Below, piece by piece: positions 47,090 to 56,310 of a stretch of DNA of 64,000 nucleotides. The stretch covers positions 112,001 to 176,000 of the forward strand of contig NZ_CP024123.1 of NCBI RefSeq assembly GCF_002736105.1, in the 5' to 3' direction. Under the pieces are notes generated by a model. That model had not been told where the DNA came from, ran no database searches, and saw only the letters and a program-made list of their open reading frames with translations. The stretch is from Solibacillus sp. R5-41. Its GTDB lineage: Bacteria; Bacillota; Bacilli; Bacillales_A; Planococcaceae. Position 1 is the first letter of the stretch; each line of letters opens with the position of its first letter. The translations under genes were made by a program, and so were the position numbers.

Positions 47090-47637
47090 ATTCACTAAAA
47101 AAACGTCGAGCAATTCGTCAATTTGAAGCACGCGAAGTAGAAAGAGAAAAAATTGAACAATTATTAGAGGCCGCTACATATGCACCGAACGACCGCATGC
47201 GTGAGCCGTGGCATTTTTATGTGATGCAAGGCGCTAGTTTAAAGGGCTATGGACAAGTCGCACAGGATTTTCTAGAAAAACGCTTTCCAACAAAGCCTCA
47301 TTTAGTTGAAAGTTCGATGGAGGCTATTACAAAAACACCATTAATTATAGCTGTCACTTCAGCCATTGTAGAAGGTGATGAAGGGGCAACGAAAGATAAT
47401 GTATTTGCGGTAAGTAGTGCAATAATGTCGATGTGGCTAATGGCAGAAGAATTAGGGCTAGGTATGGTTTGGCGTACACGAGGTGTTGGCTTAGTGCATG
47501 ATATAGCACTTCATACTTATATCGGTGCGAATGAGCAAGAACAGCTAGTAGGTACTTTATGCATTGGTTATCCAGCAGAATCTATATCGACAGAGAAAAA
47601 GCGTACACCATTTGCTGAAAAAACAACTTGGTTATAA
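47083..47637 (+). CDS. Nitroreductase-family flavoprotein in the cobalamin operon
   Basis: 184 residues. N-terminal RRAIRQF and the FMN-binding pattern EAATYAPNDRMREPWHF, central SSAIMSMWLMAEELGLGMVW and CIGYPAE. It overlaps cobA by 7 nt. Possible roles are a BluB-like or corrin-reducing enzyme; cob(II)yrinate must be reduced before CobO acts, and CobO follows directly. It sits where B. megaterium carries cbiY; I cannot confirm orthology. Confidence 0.85.
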   Translation: MLNSLKKRRAIRQFEAREVEREKIEQLLEAATYAPNDRMREPWHFYVMQGASLKGYGQVAQDFLEKRFPTKPHLVESSMEAITKTPLIIAVTSAIVEGDEGATKDNVFAVSSAIMSMWLMAEELGLGMVWRTRGVGLVHDIALHTYIGANEQEQLVGTLCIGYPAESISTEKKRTPFAEKTTWL

Positions 47638-47658
47638 GGGGACAAAGGGGGACTGACG

Positions 47659-48198
47659 ATGGCAAGACAAGGGATGCTACTTGTTTATACAGGGGATGGC
47701 AAAGGAAAAACAACAGCCTCACTTGGTGTAACGTTACGTGCAATTGGACGTGGCATGAAGGTGAAGTATTTCCAATTTATTAAATCTCCTGAACGCACAT
47801 ACGGTGAACAAATAGCTTTACGTAAATTAGGCGTAGAAACGGTTCAACTTGGGATTGGTTTTACATGGACAAAAACACCTGAGGAGCACCGAGAGGCTTT
47901 AAAATTAGCATGGGCACAAGTAAAAGAAGTCTTAAAAGATGATTCGATTGATTTATTAGTACTTGATGAACTAAATAATGCATTGGCTATTACACGCTTT
48001 CCAGTTGAGGACGTGTTACCACTTGAAGAGGTAATGGAAGCGATTCAAAACCGTCCGAAAACAATGCATTTAGTTGTGACAGGACGTTCGGCTCATCCAT
48101 CGCTTATTGCAATGGCGGATTTAGTTTCGACAATTGATGCTACAAAACATTATTACGAGGAGCAAGACGTCAAAGCAATGAAGGGTCTTGAATTTTAA
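47659..48198 (+). CDS. cobO: Cob(I)yrinic acid a,c-diamide adenosyltransferase
   Basis: 179 residues of the CobA/CobO/BtuR family. P-loop YTGDGKGKTTASLGV, Walker B VLDELNNALA. Transfers the adenosyl group from ATP to cob(I)alamin precursors. Starts 21 nt after the nitroreductase; AAGGGGG upstream. Confidence 0.96.
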   Translation: MARQGMLLVYTGDGKGKTTASLGVTLRAIGRGMKVKYFQFIKSPERTYGEQIALRKLGVETVQLGIGFTWTKTPEEHREALKLAWAQVKEVLKDDSIDLLVLDELNNALAITRFPVEDVLPLEEVMEAIQNRPKTMHLVVTGRSAHPSLIAMADLVSTIDATKHYYEEQDVKAMKGLEF

Positions 48199-49679
48199 TG
48201 GAAGCAATTATGATTCAAGGGACGTCCTCAGATGTTGGGAAAAGTGTAATTTGTACAGCACTTTGCCGTATTTTTGCGAATGATGGATTTCGCGTAGCGC
48301 CGTTTAAGTCACAAAATATGGCATTAAATTCATACATTACGAAAAGCGGCGGTGAAATTGGGCGTGCTCAAGGTGTACAAGCAGAAGCAGCTAAAATTGA
48401 TGCTACAACAGATATGAATCCGATCCTTCTAAAACCAAAAGGAGATATGGTATCGGAAGTAATTTTGCATGGCAAGCATTTAGCGAATATGGATGCTATT
48501 TCATACCGAGAAACATTTGTAGAGGATGTTATGCCCGAAATACGTAAATCACTTGGGCGTCTAAGTGAACAGTATGAAATTTTAGTACTAGAAGGTGCAG
48601 GTAGTCCAGCTGAGATTAATTTGAAAGCACGTGATATTGCCAATATGCGTATGGCACATGAAACCGATGCAAGCGTAATATTAGTTGCGGATATCGAACG
48701 TGGCGGTGTGTTTGCCTCAATAGTTGGCACGCTAGCGCTTTTAGATGATGAGGAACGCGCTCGAGTTAAAGGTGTGATTATTAATAAATTTCGAGGGATG
48801 AAGCAATTATTAGATAGTGGTGTGGAATGGCTTGAAAACTATACAGGAATTCCCGTTTTAGGTGTTATTCCATATATGGATGTACAAATTGAGGCGGAGG
48901 ATTCAATGGCGCTGTCGAGTTTACGATTAAAAAAACCACAGCAACAAGAATTTGCAATTGACGTTGTGATTATTCGCTTACCATGTATTTCAAATTTTAC
49001 AGATGTTGACCCATTATTCGAGGAACCAGGGGTTGGGCCACGCTTTGTGTCTTCTCTAAAAGATTTAAAGCAGCCAGATGTTATTATTTTGCCAGGTACT
49101 AAAAATACGGTGGAAGACTTTTTATGGCTACAAGAGAATGGTTTAGCACAAGGCATTTTACAGCATGCGCAAAAAGGTGGAAAAGTTGTAGGCATTTGTG
49201 GTGGCTATCAAATGCTTGGAGAAATCATTCGTGATGAGTCCGCGATTGAAGGTAGCGGTGGCACATACTTATCACTCGGGCTATTGCCAATTGAGACGCA
49301 TTTTGTTACAGAAAAGCAAACCGTTCAAGTACATGGTAAAACCGTTACAGGTCATGATGTGAAGGGTTATGAAATTCATTTAGGTCGCAGTGTAGCAACG
49401 AAAGAAATTACGCCATTTATTGCTTTTGATGATGGTCGCCAAGATGGTGTTTATACGGAACAAATAATCGGTACATATGTACATGGTATTTTCCAAAATC
49501 GTCATTTTACACGCGATTATTTCAATCGAATACGCAATGAAAAAAATCTGGAATTAGTTGCTGAGGATGTTTTATCAGATGATGACCGTCGTGAGCAAGC
49601 GTATGAGCTGTTAGATGAGCATGTGCGTCAGCATTTAGATATGGAGAAAATATACAATTTAATACATTTATCAGTGTAG
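48198..49679 (+). CDS. cbiP: Cobyric acid synthase
   Basis: 493 residues. MIQGTSSDVGKSVICTALC P-loop, FKSQNMALNSYIT, ADIERGGVFAS and the glutaminase triad with Cys in GICGGYQMLG and His in TYVHGIFQN. Amidates carboxyls b, d, e and g. It starts on the last base of cobO; last gene of the first operon, directly before riboswitch 2. Confidence 0.97.
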   Translation: MEAIMIQGTSSDVGKSVICTALCRIFANDGFRVAPFKSQNMALNSYITKSGGEIGRAQGVQAEAAKIDATTDMNPILLKPKGDMVSEVILHGKHLANMDAISYRETFVEDVMPEIRKSLGRLSEQYEILVLEGAGSPAEINLKARDIANMRMAHETDASVILVADIERGGVFASIVGTLALLDDEERARVKGVIINKFRGMKQLLDSGVEWLENYTGIPVLGVIPYMDVQIEAEDSMALSSLRLKKPQQQEFAIDVVIIRLPCISNFTDVDPLFEEPGVGPRFVSSLKDLKQPDVIILPGTKNTVEDFLWLQENGLAQGILQHAQKGGKVVGICGGYQMLGEIIRDESAIEGSGGTYLSLGLLPIETHFVTEKQTVQVHGKTVTGHDVKGYEIHLGRSVATKEITPFIAFDDGRQDGVYTEQIIGTYVHGIFQNRHFTRDYFNRIRNEKNLELVAEDVLSDDDRREQAYELLDEHVRQHLDMEKIYNLIHLSV

Positions 49680-49687
49680 AAATACGT

Positions 49688-49820
49688 AAAGGGAAGAGTG
49701 ATGAAAAGTCACCACGGTACCCGCCACTGTGAAGCGGAGAGTTATAGCGATACCACTGCAAAATGTTTGCGGGAAGGGCTATGAACTTTATGATGCGAAG
49801 TCAGGATACCTGCTGATAAA
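49688..49820 (+). promoter_or_regulatory. Cobalamin riboswitch 2
   Basis: GGGAAGAGTGATGAAAAGTC, then ACCCGCCACTGTGAAGC, CGGGAAGGGC and the B12 box GCGAAGTCAGGATACCTGC. This is a fuller consensus than riboswitch 1. It begins only 9 nt after cbiP and precedes the methyltransferase-btuCDF operon. Confidence 0.96.
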
Positions 49821-49848
49821 AGGAATATCGTTCTTACGGGAGTATAAG

Positions 49849-49877
49849 AGCCACTATGCAATACATAATGGCTTTTT
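49849..49877 (+). terminator. Riboswitch 2 terminator, first hairpin
   Basis: AGCCACTATG pairs with CATAATGGCT (one mismatch), followed by T5, 30 nt after the aptamer. Confidence 0.8.
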
Positions 49878-49879
49878 GA

Positions 49880-49909
49880 CGTATAAACAATTCGATTTAT
49901 ACGTTTTTT
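49880..49909 (+). terminator. Riboswitch 2 region, second tandem hairpin
   Basis: CGTATAAA pairs with TTTATACG, followed by T6. It starts two bases after the first terminator's T run. Confidence 0.75.
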
Positions 49910-50433
49910 GCTTTTTAGAAGCTTATATATAAGTTAAACAAAAGATTCTATCCCTTGGATGTAAGTTTTCTATTCTGGATTCTAATAAAGAGCCTGCTTT
50001 TTTGGCTGGCTAAGCACATGAGTCACACAGCTTTGTTGCATAAATCTGTACGACTCATCTTTTTGCTTTGTGCAAGGCTAGCCTTTATAAAGTTTGGCCT
50101 ACTGGAGTTTTCTGTATTTATTGCGCCGCTACCGTGGGAGGCGGCGTTATCCTTATTGGATTTTTACCCCAATTGGAAAAATCCATCCTATTTTTGGAGC
50201 TATAGAAGAGAAGGGAAGGAATAATGCAACATTTACGAATGACCTATCCTTTTAAGTGATAAAAATATGCTGCAAAGATTGGGATCAGACAACTTATGTT
50301 GCAAGCTCGGCTATATTATAGGAACAGATTTTAGTATTGAACTATTATTTCAAAATATTGATTGAATATTTAAAACTAACTTTTATAAGATGAATTCTTT
50401 AGTTCAATTTATTTAGGAAAGGAGATTCGTGAA
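49910..50433. other. Long leader between terminators and methyltransferase
   Basis: About 520 bp without a supported gene. A 49955 ORF of 89 codons has no ribosome site and is not protein-like. AGCTTTGTTGCATAAATCTG at 50028 resembles terminal repeats of some IS families, and CGCCGCTACC..GAGGCGGCG is a local palindrome, so a decayed insertion sequence is possible. Confidence 0.35.
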
Positions 50434-51264
50434 ATGAAAGGGTCACCTTTACAAATCGATTTTGAGAAGCTATGGAAAGAAGGCATGCATAACTGGCATG
50501 GTGAGATGCCTGAACGAATGGTTAATGATGCATTAGAAGAAGCATTTTGGTCTCAATCTATACAAAAAAAATCCTATCGCCAAACGGATGCCCATACGAA
50601 GCCGATTTATGAAAAAATGCGGAAACATATACCAGAAAATGCGACGTGTTTAGAAATTGGTCCTGGATGGGGGAATTACACATTTCCACTACGAGAAGAT
50701 GTTGAAAAGCTAACATTGGTAGACGGTTCAGAAAGTGTTCTTCAATATTTACAACAATATTTTATAGGTGATGAAGGGGTACAGTACGTATATGCAAAAT
50801 GGGAAGATGCTGAAGTAGAAAAGCATGATGTTGTTATTGGCGTCAATTGTTATTACAGAATCTATGAAATGAATACGGCCTTGTTGAAGATGAATAGCTT
50901 GGCGAAAAAGCGTGTCATTATAGGCTTAACAACCGGTCCCATTCAGCCTCATTATGTTGTACTCGATCAACAATATGGTTATCAAATTAAATATCCTCGT
51001 CGTGACTATATTGGAATCGTCAATATGCTCTATCAGCTTGGGATTTATGCAGACTGTGAAATGCTCCCACTAGAACGTACATATCGCTATGACACATATG
51101 AAGCATTATATACCGCGCAAAGTAAGAAGATATTAAATGAAACGTTCCAGTTAGAGGATGTAAAAGCAGCACTTGCAGATTTTATAACGGAAGAAAACGG
51201 AGAAATTGTCTATCACCATAAATTTTATGCGGCGATTATTAGTTGGGAGCCTGTGGATCGATGA
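50434..51264 (+). CDS. Class I SAM-dependent methyltransferase under cobalamin riboswitch control
   Basis: 276 residues. The SAM loop is CLEIGPGWGNYTFPL with acidic LVDGSE at the end of beta-2; C-terminal half about 130-276 is not recognised. AGGAAAGGAG precedes the ATG. Its stop overlaps btuC (ATGA). Its place at the head of a corrinoid uptake operon suggests it acts on a corrinoid or lower-ligand compound, but the sequence does not reveal the substrate. Confidence 0.85.
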   Translation: MKGSPLQIDFEKLWKEGMHNWHGEMPERMVNDALEEAFWSQSIQKKSYRQTDAHTKPIYEKMRKHIPENATCLEIGPGWGNYTFPLREDVEKLTLVDGSESVLQYLQQYFIGDEGVQYVYAKWEDAEVEKHDVVIGVNCYYRIYEMNTALLKMNSLAKKRVIIGLTTGPIQPHYVVLDQQYGYQIKYPRRDYIGIVNMLYQLGIYADCEMLPLERTYRYDTYEALYTAQSKKILNETFQLEDVKAALADFITEENGEIVYHHKFYAAIISWEPVDR

Positions 51265-52301
51265 ACAACAGTAAATTTTACGTTTGGTTAGTTATGTTGT
51301 CGATTGTTTTACTTTGCTCTGGAATCGGCGCGATTATGGTAGGGTCTGTAGGTATTACACCAGCACTTATTATAGAAGTGCTCATGTATAAGCTTGGGAT
51401 TATATCATTCACCAACGCATCAAATGCACAGCAAATAATCATTATGGAGCTACGTGTACCTCGTGTCCTACTAGCGATGATTGTAGGGGCGTCACTTGCA
51501 ATTTGTGGTGCAGCCATTCAAGCATTAGTGAAAAACTCCATTGCAGACCCGTATATTTTAGGTGTTTCATCTGGTGCTTCTGTTGGTGCCACATCGGTTA
51601 TTTTACTTGGTGCATTTAGCTTTCTTGGTGTTTATGCACTTTCATTTGCAGCCTTTTTAGGAGCCATCGTTGCAGTTAGTATTGTTTTTTTACTTGCCCG
51701 TATTGGTGGACGAACCTCGATGATTCGCTTACTTCTTTCAGGGGTCGCTATTTCAATGGTGCTAAGTGCGCTAACGAACTTTATGTTGATGATGTCAAAG
51801 GAGCAAGGGGGCATTCAAGCCGTCATGCATTGGATGTTAGGCAGTTTGGGCGGAGCGAAATGGAATAATATCGGGATTCCAGCGGTTGTATTCGTAATCG
51901 TATTTACATTACTTACATTAAGTTATCGCCAATTGAATGCATTATTGCTCGGTACTGAAACAGCTGCAACACTAGGGATTAATATTGAACGTTTTCGAAT
52001 TTTTATCATTATTATTGTTTCGCTATTAACGGGTGTTGTTGTAGCGGTTAGTGGAAGTATCGGTTTTGTCGGATTAATCGTACCTCATATCGTAAGAATG
52101 CTAGTTGGCTCAAATTACAAAGTTGTCCTACCTTTAAGTGCATTACTTGGTGCAATTTTTATCGTTTGGGCGGATATGGGCGCACGCATTGCGATTGCAC
52201 CAGAAGAAATGCCAATTGGAATTATTACAGCGCTATGTGGTAGTCCATTCTTTATTTGGATGCTACGTCGTCAGCGATATGCATTTGGAGAAGGGGAATA
52301 A
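51261..52301 (+). CDS. btuC: Cobalamin-type ABC transporter permease
   Basis: 346 residues of the FecCD family with about ten helices. Landmarks are LRVPRVLLAMIVGASLAICGAAIQ, DPYILGVSSGASVGA and GSIGFVGLIVPHIVRML. The family also carries siderophores; the riboswitch makes corrinoids the likely substrate. Confidence 0.93.
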   Translation: MNNSKFYVWLVMLSIVLLCSGIGAIMVGSVGITPALIIEVLMYKLGIISFTNASNAQQIIIMELRVPRVLLAMIVGASLAICGAAIQALVKNSIADPYILGVSSGASVGATSVILLGAFSFLGVYALSFAAFLGAIVAVSIVFLLARIGGRTSMIRLLLSGVAISMVLSALTNFMLMMSKEQGGIQAVMHWMLGSLGGAKWNNIGIPAVVFVIVFTLLTLSYRQLNALLLGTETAATLGINIERFRIFIIIIVSLLTGVVVAVSGSIGFVGLIVPHIVRMLVGSNYKVVLPLSALLGAIFIVWADMGARIAIAPEEMPIGIITALCGSPFFIWMLRRQRYAFGEGE

Positions 52302-52302
52302 A

Positions 52303-53067
52303 ATGATACAGCTTCAGGACCTAGAATTTTCTATAGCAGAAAAGGCAATCTTGCGTAATTTGTCCCTCACAATTGAGGAAGGGAAATTTATTGGCATCAT
52401 TGGACCAAATGGTAGTGGGAAGACGACCATGTTAAAAATGCTTTATCGTCATTTAAAGCAAACATCGGGTAGTGTGACACTGCATGAAAAGGAAATTTGG
52501 GACATCTCGCCTAAAAAGTTAGCGCAGCAAATGGCTGTAGTAAGTCAAGAATCCCCCGTGTTGTTTGATTTTACGGTGAAGGATTTAGTGATGATGGGAC
52601 GTACACCATATAAAAAATGGTTAAGCTCAGATAATGTTGAAGACTTTAAGATTGTCGAGGAGTGTATGGCACTTTCCAATGTTACCCATTTAGCTGATCG
52701 AACATTCGTTCATTTATCTGGTGGTGAAAAGAAGCGTGTCATGCTAGCTCGTGCATTAGCGCAAAAGGCAAAAATTTTAGTATTAGATGAACCAACAAAT
52801 CATTTAGATATTGAGCATCAACTACATTTAATGGATTTAGTGAAGGATCTACCCATCACGATTATTACAGCTTTGCATGATTTGAATTTAGCTGCAGCTT
52901 ATTGTGATGAGGTGATTGTGATGAAAGATGGGACTTTATATGGGCAAGGCACACCTAAGCAGGTATTCACAGAACAAACAATGTTGGAAGTTTTCCGTGT
53001 CCATGTTGGTGTTTCAACGAATCCATTTACAGACAAGCTCCACTTATTTTTTTATACAAAACAATAA
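52303..53067 (+). CDS. btuD: Cobalamin-type ABC transporter ATPase
   Basis: 254 residues: Walker A GPNGSGKTT, signature LSGGEKKRVMLARAL, Walker B LVLDEPTNHLD. AAGGGG precedes ATG 52303, one base after the btuC stop. Confidence 0.93.
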   Translation: MIQLQDLEFSIAEKAILRNLSLTIEEGKFIGIIGPNGSGKTTMLKMLYRHLKQTSGSVTLHEKEIWDISPKKLAQQMAVVSQESPVLFDFTVKDLVMMGRTPYKKWLSSDNVEDFKIVEECMALSNVTHLADRTFVHLSGGEKKRVMLARALAQKAKILVLDEPTNHLDIEHQLHLMDLVKDLPITIITALHDLNLAAAYCDEVIVMKDGTLYGQGTPKQVFTEQTMLEVFRVHVGVSTNPFTDKLHLFFYTKQ

Positions 53068-53090
53068 AACAGCTAGTCGGAGGGAATTTC

Positions 53091-54074
53091 ATGAAAAAAC
53101 GAAAATTTTGGTGGGCATCTTTTGCCTTAACCGCCGCACTTATCTTAACTGCATGTAACGATACAGAGCCTGAAACTAAAAATGAACCCGCTAGTGCCGG
53201 AGCAACAGCTGAGGCACTTACAATTGAAAATGAAGGTGTAACATTGGAATATACAGAAGTGCCAAAACGCGCCATTACAATTAATCAGCACGTAACGGAA
53301 ATTATGCTTGCGTTAGGCTTAGAAGATTCAATGGTTGGTACATCTTATTTAGATGATGAAATTTATGAACCGTTACAGGAGGCATATGCAGAAATACCTG
53401 TACTTGCTGAGCACTATCCATCAAAGGAACAAATTATTGCAAATGAAGCTGATTTTATTTATGGAGGATGGGCAGGTGCCTTTAATCCAAAAAATGTTAT
53501 GTCTCGTGAAGAATTAAAGGAACTTGGCATTAATAGTTATTTACAATCATCATCGATCAAAGTGGGCACAACAGTAGAGGATATTTATATCGACATTCGT
53601 AATATTTCTGCTATTTTCAGAGTGGAGGAACGTGGTGAAGCTTTAATTGAAGAAATGAATAATGAAATTAAAGCAATTACTGAAAAACTACCAGCAAATG
53701 AAAAGCCGATTGATGTGCTTGTTTTCGATAGTGGGGATACAGAAGTCTTCACGGCAACACAAAACTTTATGAATACATTAGTTACAATGGCTGGTGGGAA
53801 AAATGTATTTGGTGATATCGAGAAAAACTGGGCAACTGTTTCAAAAGAGGACGCTGTTGAGCGCGCACCAGAAGCAATTGTAGTAATTGACTACGGTTCA
53901 ACGACTGCTGAAGAAAAAATTGCCTTCTTAAAAGCAGACCCTGCACTAAGCCAAACACCAGCTGTACAAAATGAGCATTTTGTTGTTTTACCATTATCAG
54001 CAGCTTCTGAAGGTGTACGTGTAGCAGAAGCGTTAGCGATTTTGGTGGAAGGTTTATATCCAGATTCATTTTAA
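53091..54074 (+). CDS. btuF: Cobalamin-type ABC transporter binding lipoprotein
   Basis: 327 residues. Signal peptide and lipobox LILTAC; two-lobed Fe3+/B12-binding fold with VPKRAITINQHVTEIMLALG and a long connecting helix. CGGAGGG precedes the ATG. Its stop codon lies in the border of a repeat element. Confidence 0.92.
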   Translation: MKKRKFWWASFALTAALILTACNDTEPETKNEPASAGATAEALTIENEGVTLEYTEVPKRAITINQHVTEIMLALGLEDSMVGTSYLDDEIYEPLQEAYAEIPVLAEHYPSKEQIIANEADFIYGGWAGAFNPKNVMSREELKELGINSYLQSSSIKVGTTVEDIYIDIRNISAIFRVEERGEALIEEMNNEIKAITEKLPANEKPIDVLVFDSGDTEVFTATQNFMNTLVTMAGGKNVFGDIEKNWATVSKEDAVERAPEAIVVIDYGSTTAEEKIAFLKADPALSQTPAVQNEHFVVLPLSAASEGVRVAEALAILVEGLYPDSF

Positions 54075-54290
54075 CTTGTTTCAGCAGAAGTTCCCTACTT
54101 CTATAAGTGGGGGTTCAAACCCCGGCTGAATAGAGGAACTCAGGATAAGAAAGCTGCGTCGTGCGGTAACGCCTATAGTGACCAACATCGTGTTGGCCTA
54201 ATACCCCGGCGGATGTCACAAAATTTTAAGGGGGACTTTTCGAGCGAGCTCAAAAAAATCTGGACGCAATTACGCCGAGGCGAAATTGAT
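54071..54290 (-). repeat. Dispersed palindrome-ended element, longest copy (iii)
   Basis: About 220 bp. Read on the minus strand it begins near AATTTCGCCTCGGCGTAATT (hairpin), then TCTGGACGC-type sequence, AGCTCGCTCGAAAA, GTGACATCCGCCGGGGT. A structured ~90-nt middle follows (GGCCAACACGATGTTGGTC etc.), and it ends with GGGGTTTGAACCCCC, ACTTATAGAAGTAGGG and CTGAAACAAGTTAA. No ORF. It lies between btuF and the next cobalamin genes. Confidence 0.75.
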
Positions 54291-54347
54291 TTACTGGAGT
54301 GAAATTTAAAAAATATAAAAATTAGTAATAGTGAAGGTGGTACAAAC

Positions 54348-55034
54348 ATGGAGCAATACGTACGTCAAAATTTTGAGCGAGCAATGCAACTACCGATGCC
54401 TACTAAAACATTTGCAAAGCTGAAGGCATCAGGTCGCTTTATCGCATTAACGGTTAGACCCGGTATCATTAATAAACATTTAACAAGTGCTCAACTGAAT
54501 GTATTAGCAAGGTTAGCAGATGAGGGTGCTGTTAAATATTCAGCTGGCCACAGCTTTATCGTATCTGTACATGACGAAATGCTTGATGAAGTGATGCAAA
54601 TATTAACCGATGTAGAGCTCTATGTAGTGCCACCTACTCCTAGTGCCATCATGAAATGTTGTGACTTTTGTGATGGAGACGAATTAGCAGCTTTGCCAAT
54701 TGCAAAAGAGCTATTACGAGAAATTGAACAAATGCCATTAAAAAAGAGAGTAAGGATTGGTTTTAATGCATGCACGCTCGCCTGTTATAATGCCGTCCAG
54801 GATGATTTGGCATTAATTTACCATAATGGGGGATTTGATATTTACGGCGGTGCGGTTCCAATGGGGAGACGTGCAAGTTCTGGAGAATTATTAGCTAAAA
54901 ATATTCCAGAACAATACATTATTGAATGTGTGAAAAAGTTATTAGTTCATTACAATACATCAAATGTGGAGAAGTTTTTCCGTTTCATTAAGAAAGAAAA
55001 GGAAAGTATTCAACAATATTTAAAGGGGGATTAA
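54348..55034 (+). CDS. Nitrite/sulfite reductase-like Fe-S protein, paralogue of the CbiH60 tail
   Basis: 228 residues that align along their length with the C-terminal domain of CbiH60: KCCDFCDGDE (Cys104/105/108), IGFNACTLACYNAVQDD (Cys142/146), and GGFDIYGGAVPMGR. It probably binds a [4Fe-4S] cluster. It lies 2 bp before the cbiX fusion, so it may donate electrons or assist metal insertion. Specific role is inference. Confidence 0.88.
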   Translation: MEQYVRQNFERAMQLPMPTKTFAKLKASGRFIALTVRPGIINKHLTSAQLNVLARLADEGAVKYSAGHSFIVSVHDEMLDEVMQILTDVELYVVPPTPSAIMKCCDFCDGDELAALPIAKELLREIEQMPLKKRVRIGFNACTLACYNAVQDDLALIYHNGGFDIYGGAVPMGRRASSGELLAKNIPEQYIIECVKKLLVHYNTSNVEKFFRFIKKEKESIQQYLKGD

Positions 55035-55036
55035 CC

Positions 55037-56227
55037 ATGACAACTTGGAATTTAACACCGATGCAACGACACATTTTAATTTGTAATGGGGCAACTTGTA
55101 TGGGCGCTGGTGCAGAAGAAGTTACCCAGCAAATACGCAATGAAATTAAGGAGAGTAAGCTTGATGACGTTATCCATACTTCCCGCACACGCTGTAACGG
55201 GCGTTGTAAGGATAAATGTGTAGTTATTGATTATCCGAAAGGTACATGGTATTCCGTTCAAGAGGAGAAAACCTCTCGTGCAATCGTCCATGAAAATGTA
55301 TCAGAGGAGAATATTATTTATTCGTTGCATGAAGGAGAGCGTCTTCGTGGTGAATCTCGTATTAAAGGGATTGATAAGTACCGAAAGCGTAAAGGGAAGA
55401 AACATAAGGCCGTATTATTCGTAGGACATGGTAGTCGCTTAGAAGCAGGAAATGAAGAAGTGCGTCAATTTGTTAGCCGAATGGAACCGAAAATTGACCC
55501 ACAATATATCGTGCAAACATGCTTTTTAGAATTTGCATCTCCAAACATTGATGATGGTATTCAAGCGTGTATTGAAGCTGGTGCAGATGAAATTCATGTA
55601 ATCCCAATCATTTTATTACATGCTGGACATTCAAAGCTTCATATTCCAGCCGAAATTGAGGAAGCAAGAGTACAATTCCCAGACATTCGTTTTACATATG
55701 GACAAACAATTGGTATTCATGATGAAATTTTTGAGATTTTAAAATCTCGCCTACAAGAAGTTGGGTTCGACACATCTGCTAAACATGAAAATACAGCTAT
55801 TTTATTAATTGCTCGTGGTAGTAGCGACCTTGAGGCGAAAGAGGACTTTTATAAAATTTCACATAGGTTAGCTGAACAAATTGACGTACCTATTTTCGAA
55901 ACGGCATTTATGGGCGTAACAACACCAACTGTTGAACAAGGTGTAGAGACGTGTATTGAGCGCGGCGCAAAAAAGATAATCATGTTACCTTACTTTTTAT
56001 TCACAGGAATTCTAATGAAGCGCATGGCACATATGGCAACGGAATTTTCTAGAGAATACCCTAACATTGAAATTACAATTGCGAATTATTTTGGTTATCA
56101 TCCAAAATTGCAAAATGTCCTATTAGAACGATTACAACAAACAATCGATGGAACATCCACAGGTATGCAAGACTTAGAAAACTTCCGGAAATATGTTGAA
56201 GAGAATGGTTATGAACACCATCACTAA
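55037..56227 (+). CDS. cbiX: CbiW-CbiX fusion: sirohydrochlorin cobaltochelatase with ferredoxin-like domain
   Basis: 396 residues. Residues 1-~95 form a thioredoxin-like [2Fe-2S] domain with Cys in LICNGATCMGAG and TRCNGRCKDKCVV, equivalent to CbiW. Residues ~120-375 contain two CbiX halves, each with a His-bearing start (LFVGHGSRLEAGNEE and LLIARGSSDLEA) and IIPLLHAGHS-like regions with metal-binding His. It ends in a HHH tail. It inserts Co2+ into sirohydrochlorin. In B. megaterium these are separate genes. Confidence 0.93.
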   Translation: MTTWNLTPMQRHILICNGATCMGAGAEEVTQQIRNEIKESKLDDVIHTSRTRCNGRCKDKCVVIDYPKGTWYSVQEEKTSRAIVHENVSEENIIYSLHEGERLRGESRIKGIDKYRKRKGKKHKAVLFVGHGSRLEAGNEEVRQFVSRMEPKIDPQYIVQTCFLEFASPNIDDGIQACIEAGADEIHVIPIILLHAGHSKLHIPAEIEEARVQFPDIRFTYGQTIGIHDEIFEILKSRLQEVGFDTSAKHENTAILLIARGSSDLEAKEDFYKISHRLAEQIDVPIFETAFMGVTTPTVEQGVETCIERGAKKIIMLPYFLFTGILMKRMAHMATEFSREYPNIEITIANYFGYHPKLQNVLLERLQQTIDGTSTGMQDLENFRKYVEENGYEHHH

Positions 56228-56235
56228 TAAATAGG

Positions 56236-56268
56236 TACCGAAGCCACCTTTCAAAGTTGCTTCGGTAT
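56236..56268 (+). terminator. Hairpin after cbiX
   Basis: TACCGAAGC pairs with GCTTCGGTA, with a weak T-rich tail. It may reduce readthrough into cbiB-cobD. Confidence 0.55.
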
Positions 56269-56310
56269 TTATAATTTACGAATAAAAAGATTAAGTAAGG
56301 GGGTATAACC

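Noticed and set aside
36302-49679. CRISPR or phage signals
   Set aside because: I looked for regularly spaced repeats and phage genes across the window and saw none.
49955-50224. 89-codon ORF in the riboswitch 2 leader
   Set aside because: No ribosome site, and it contains IS-end-like and palindromic DNA.
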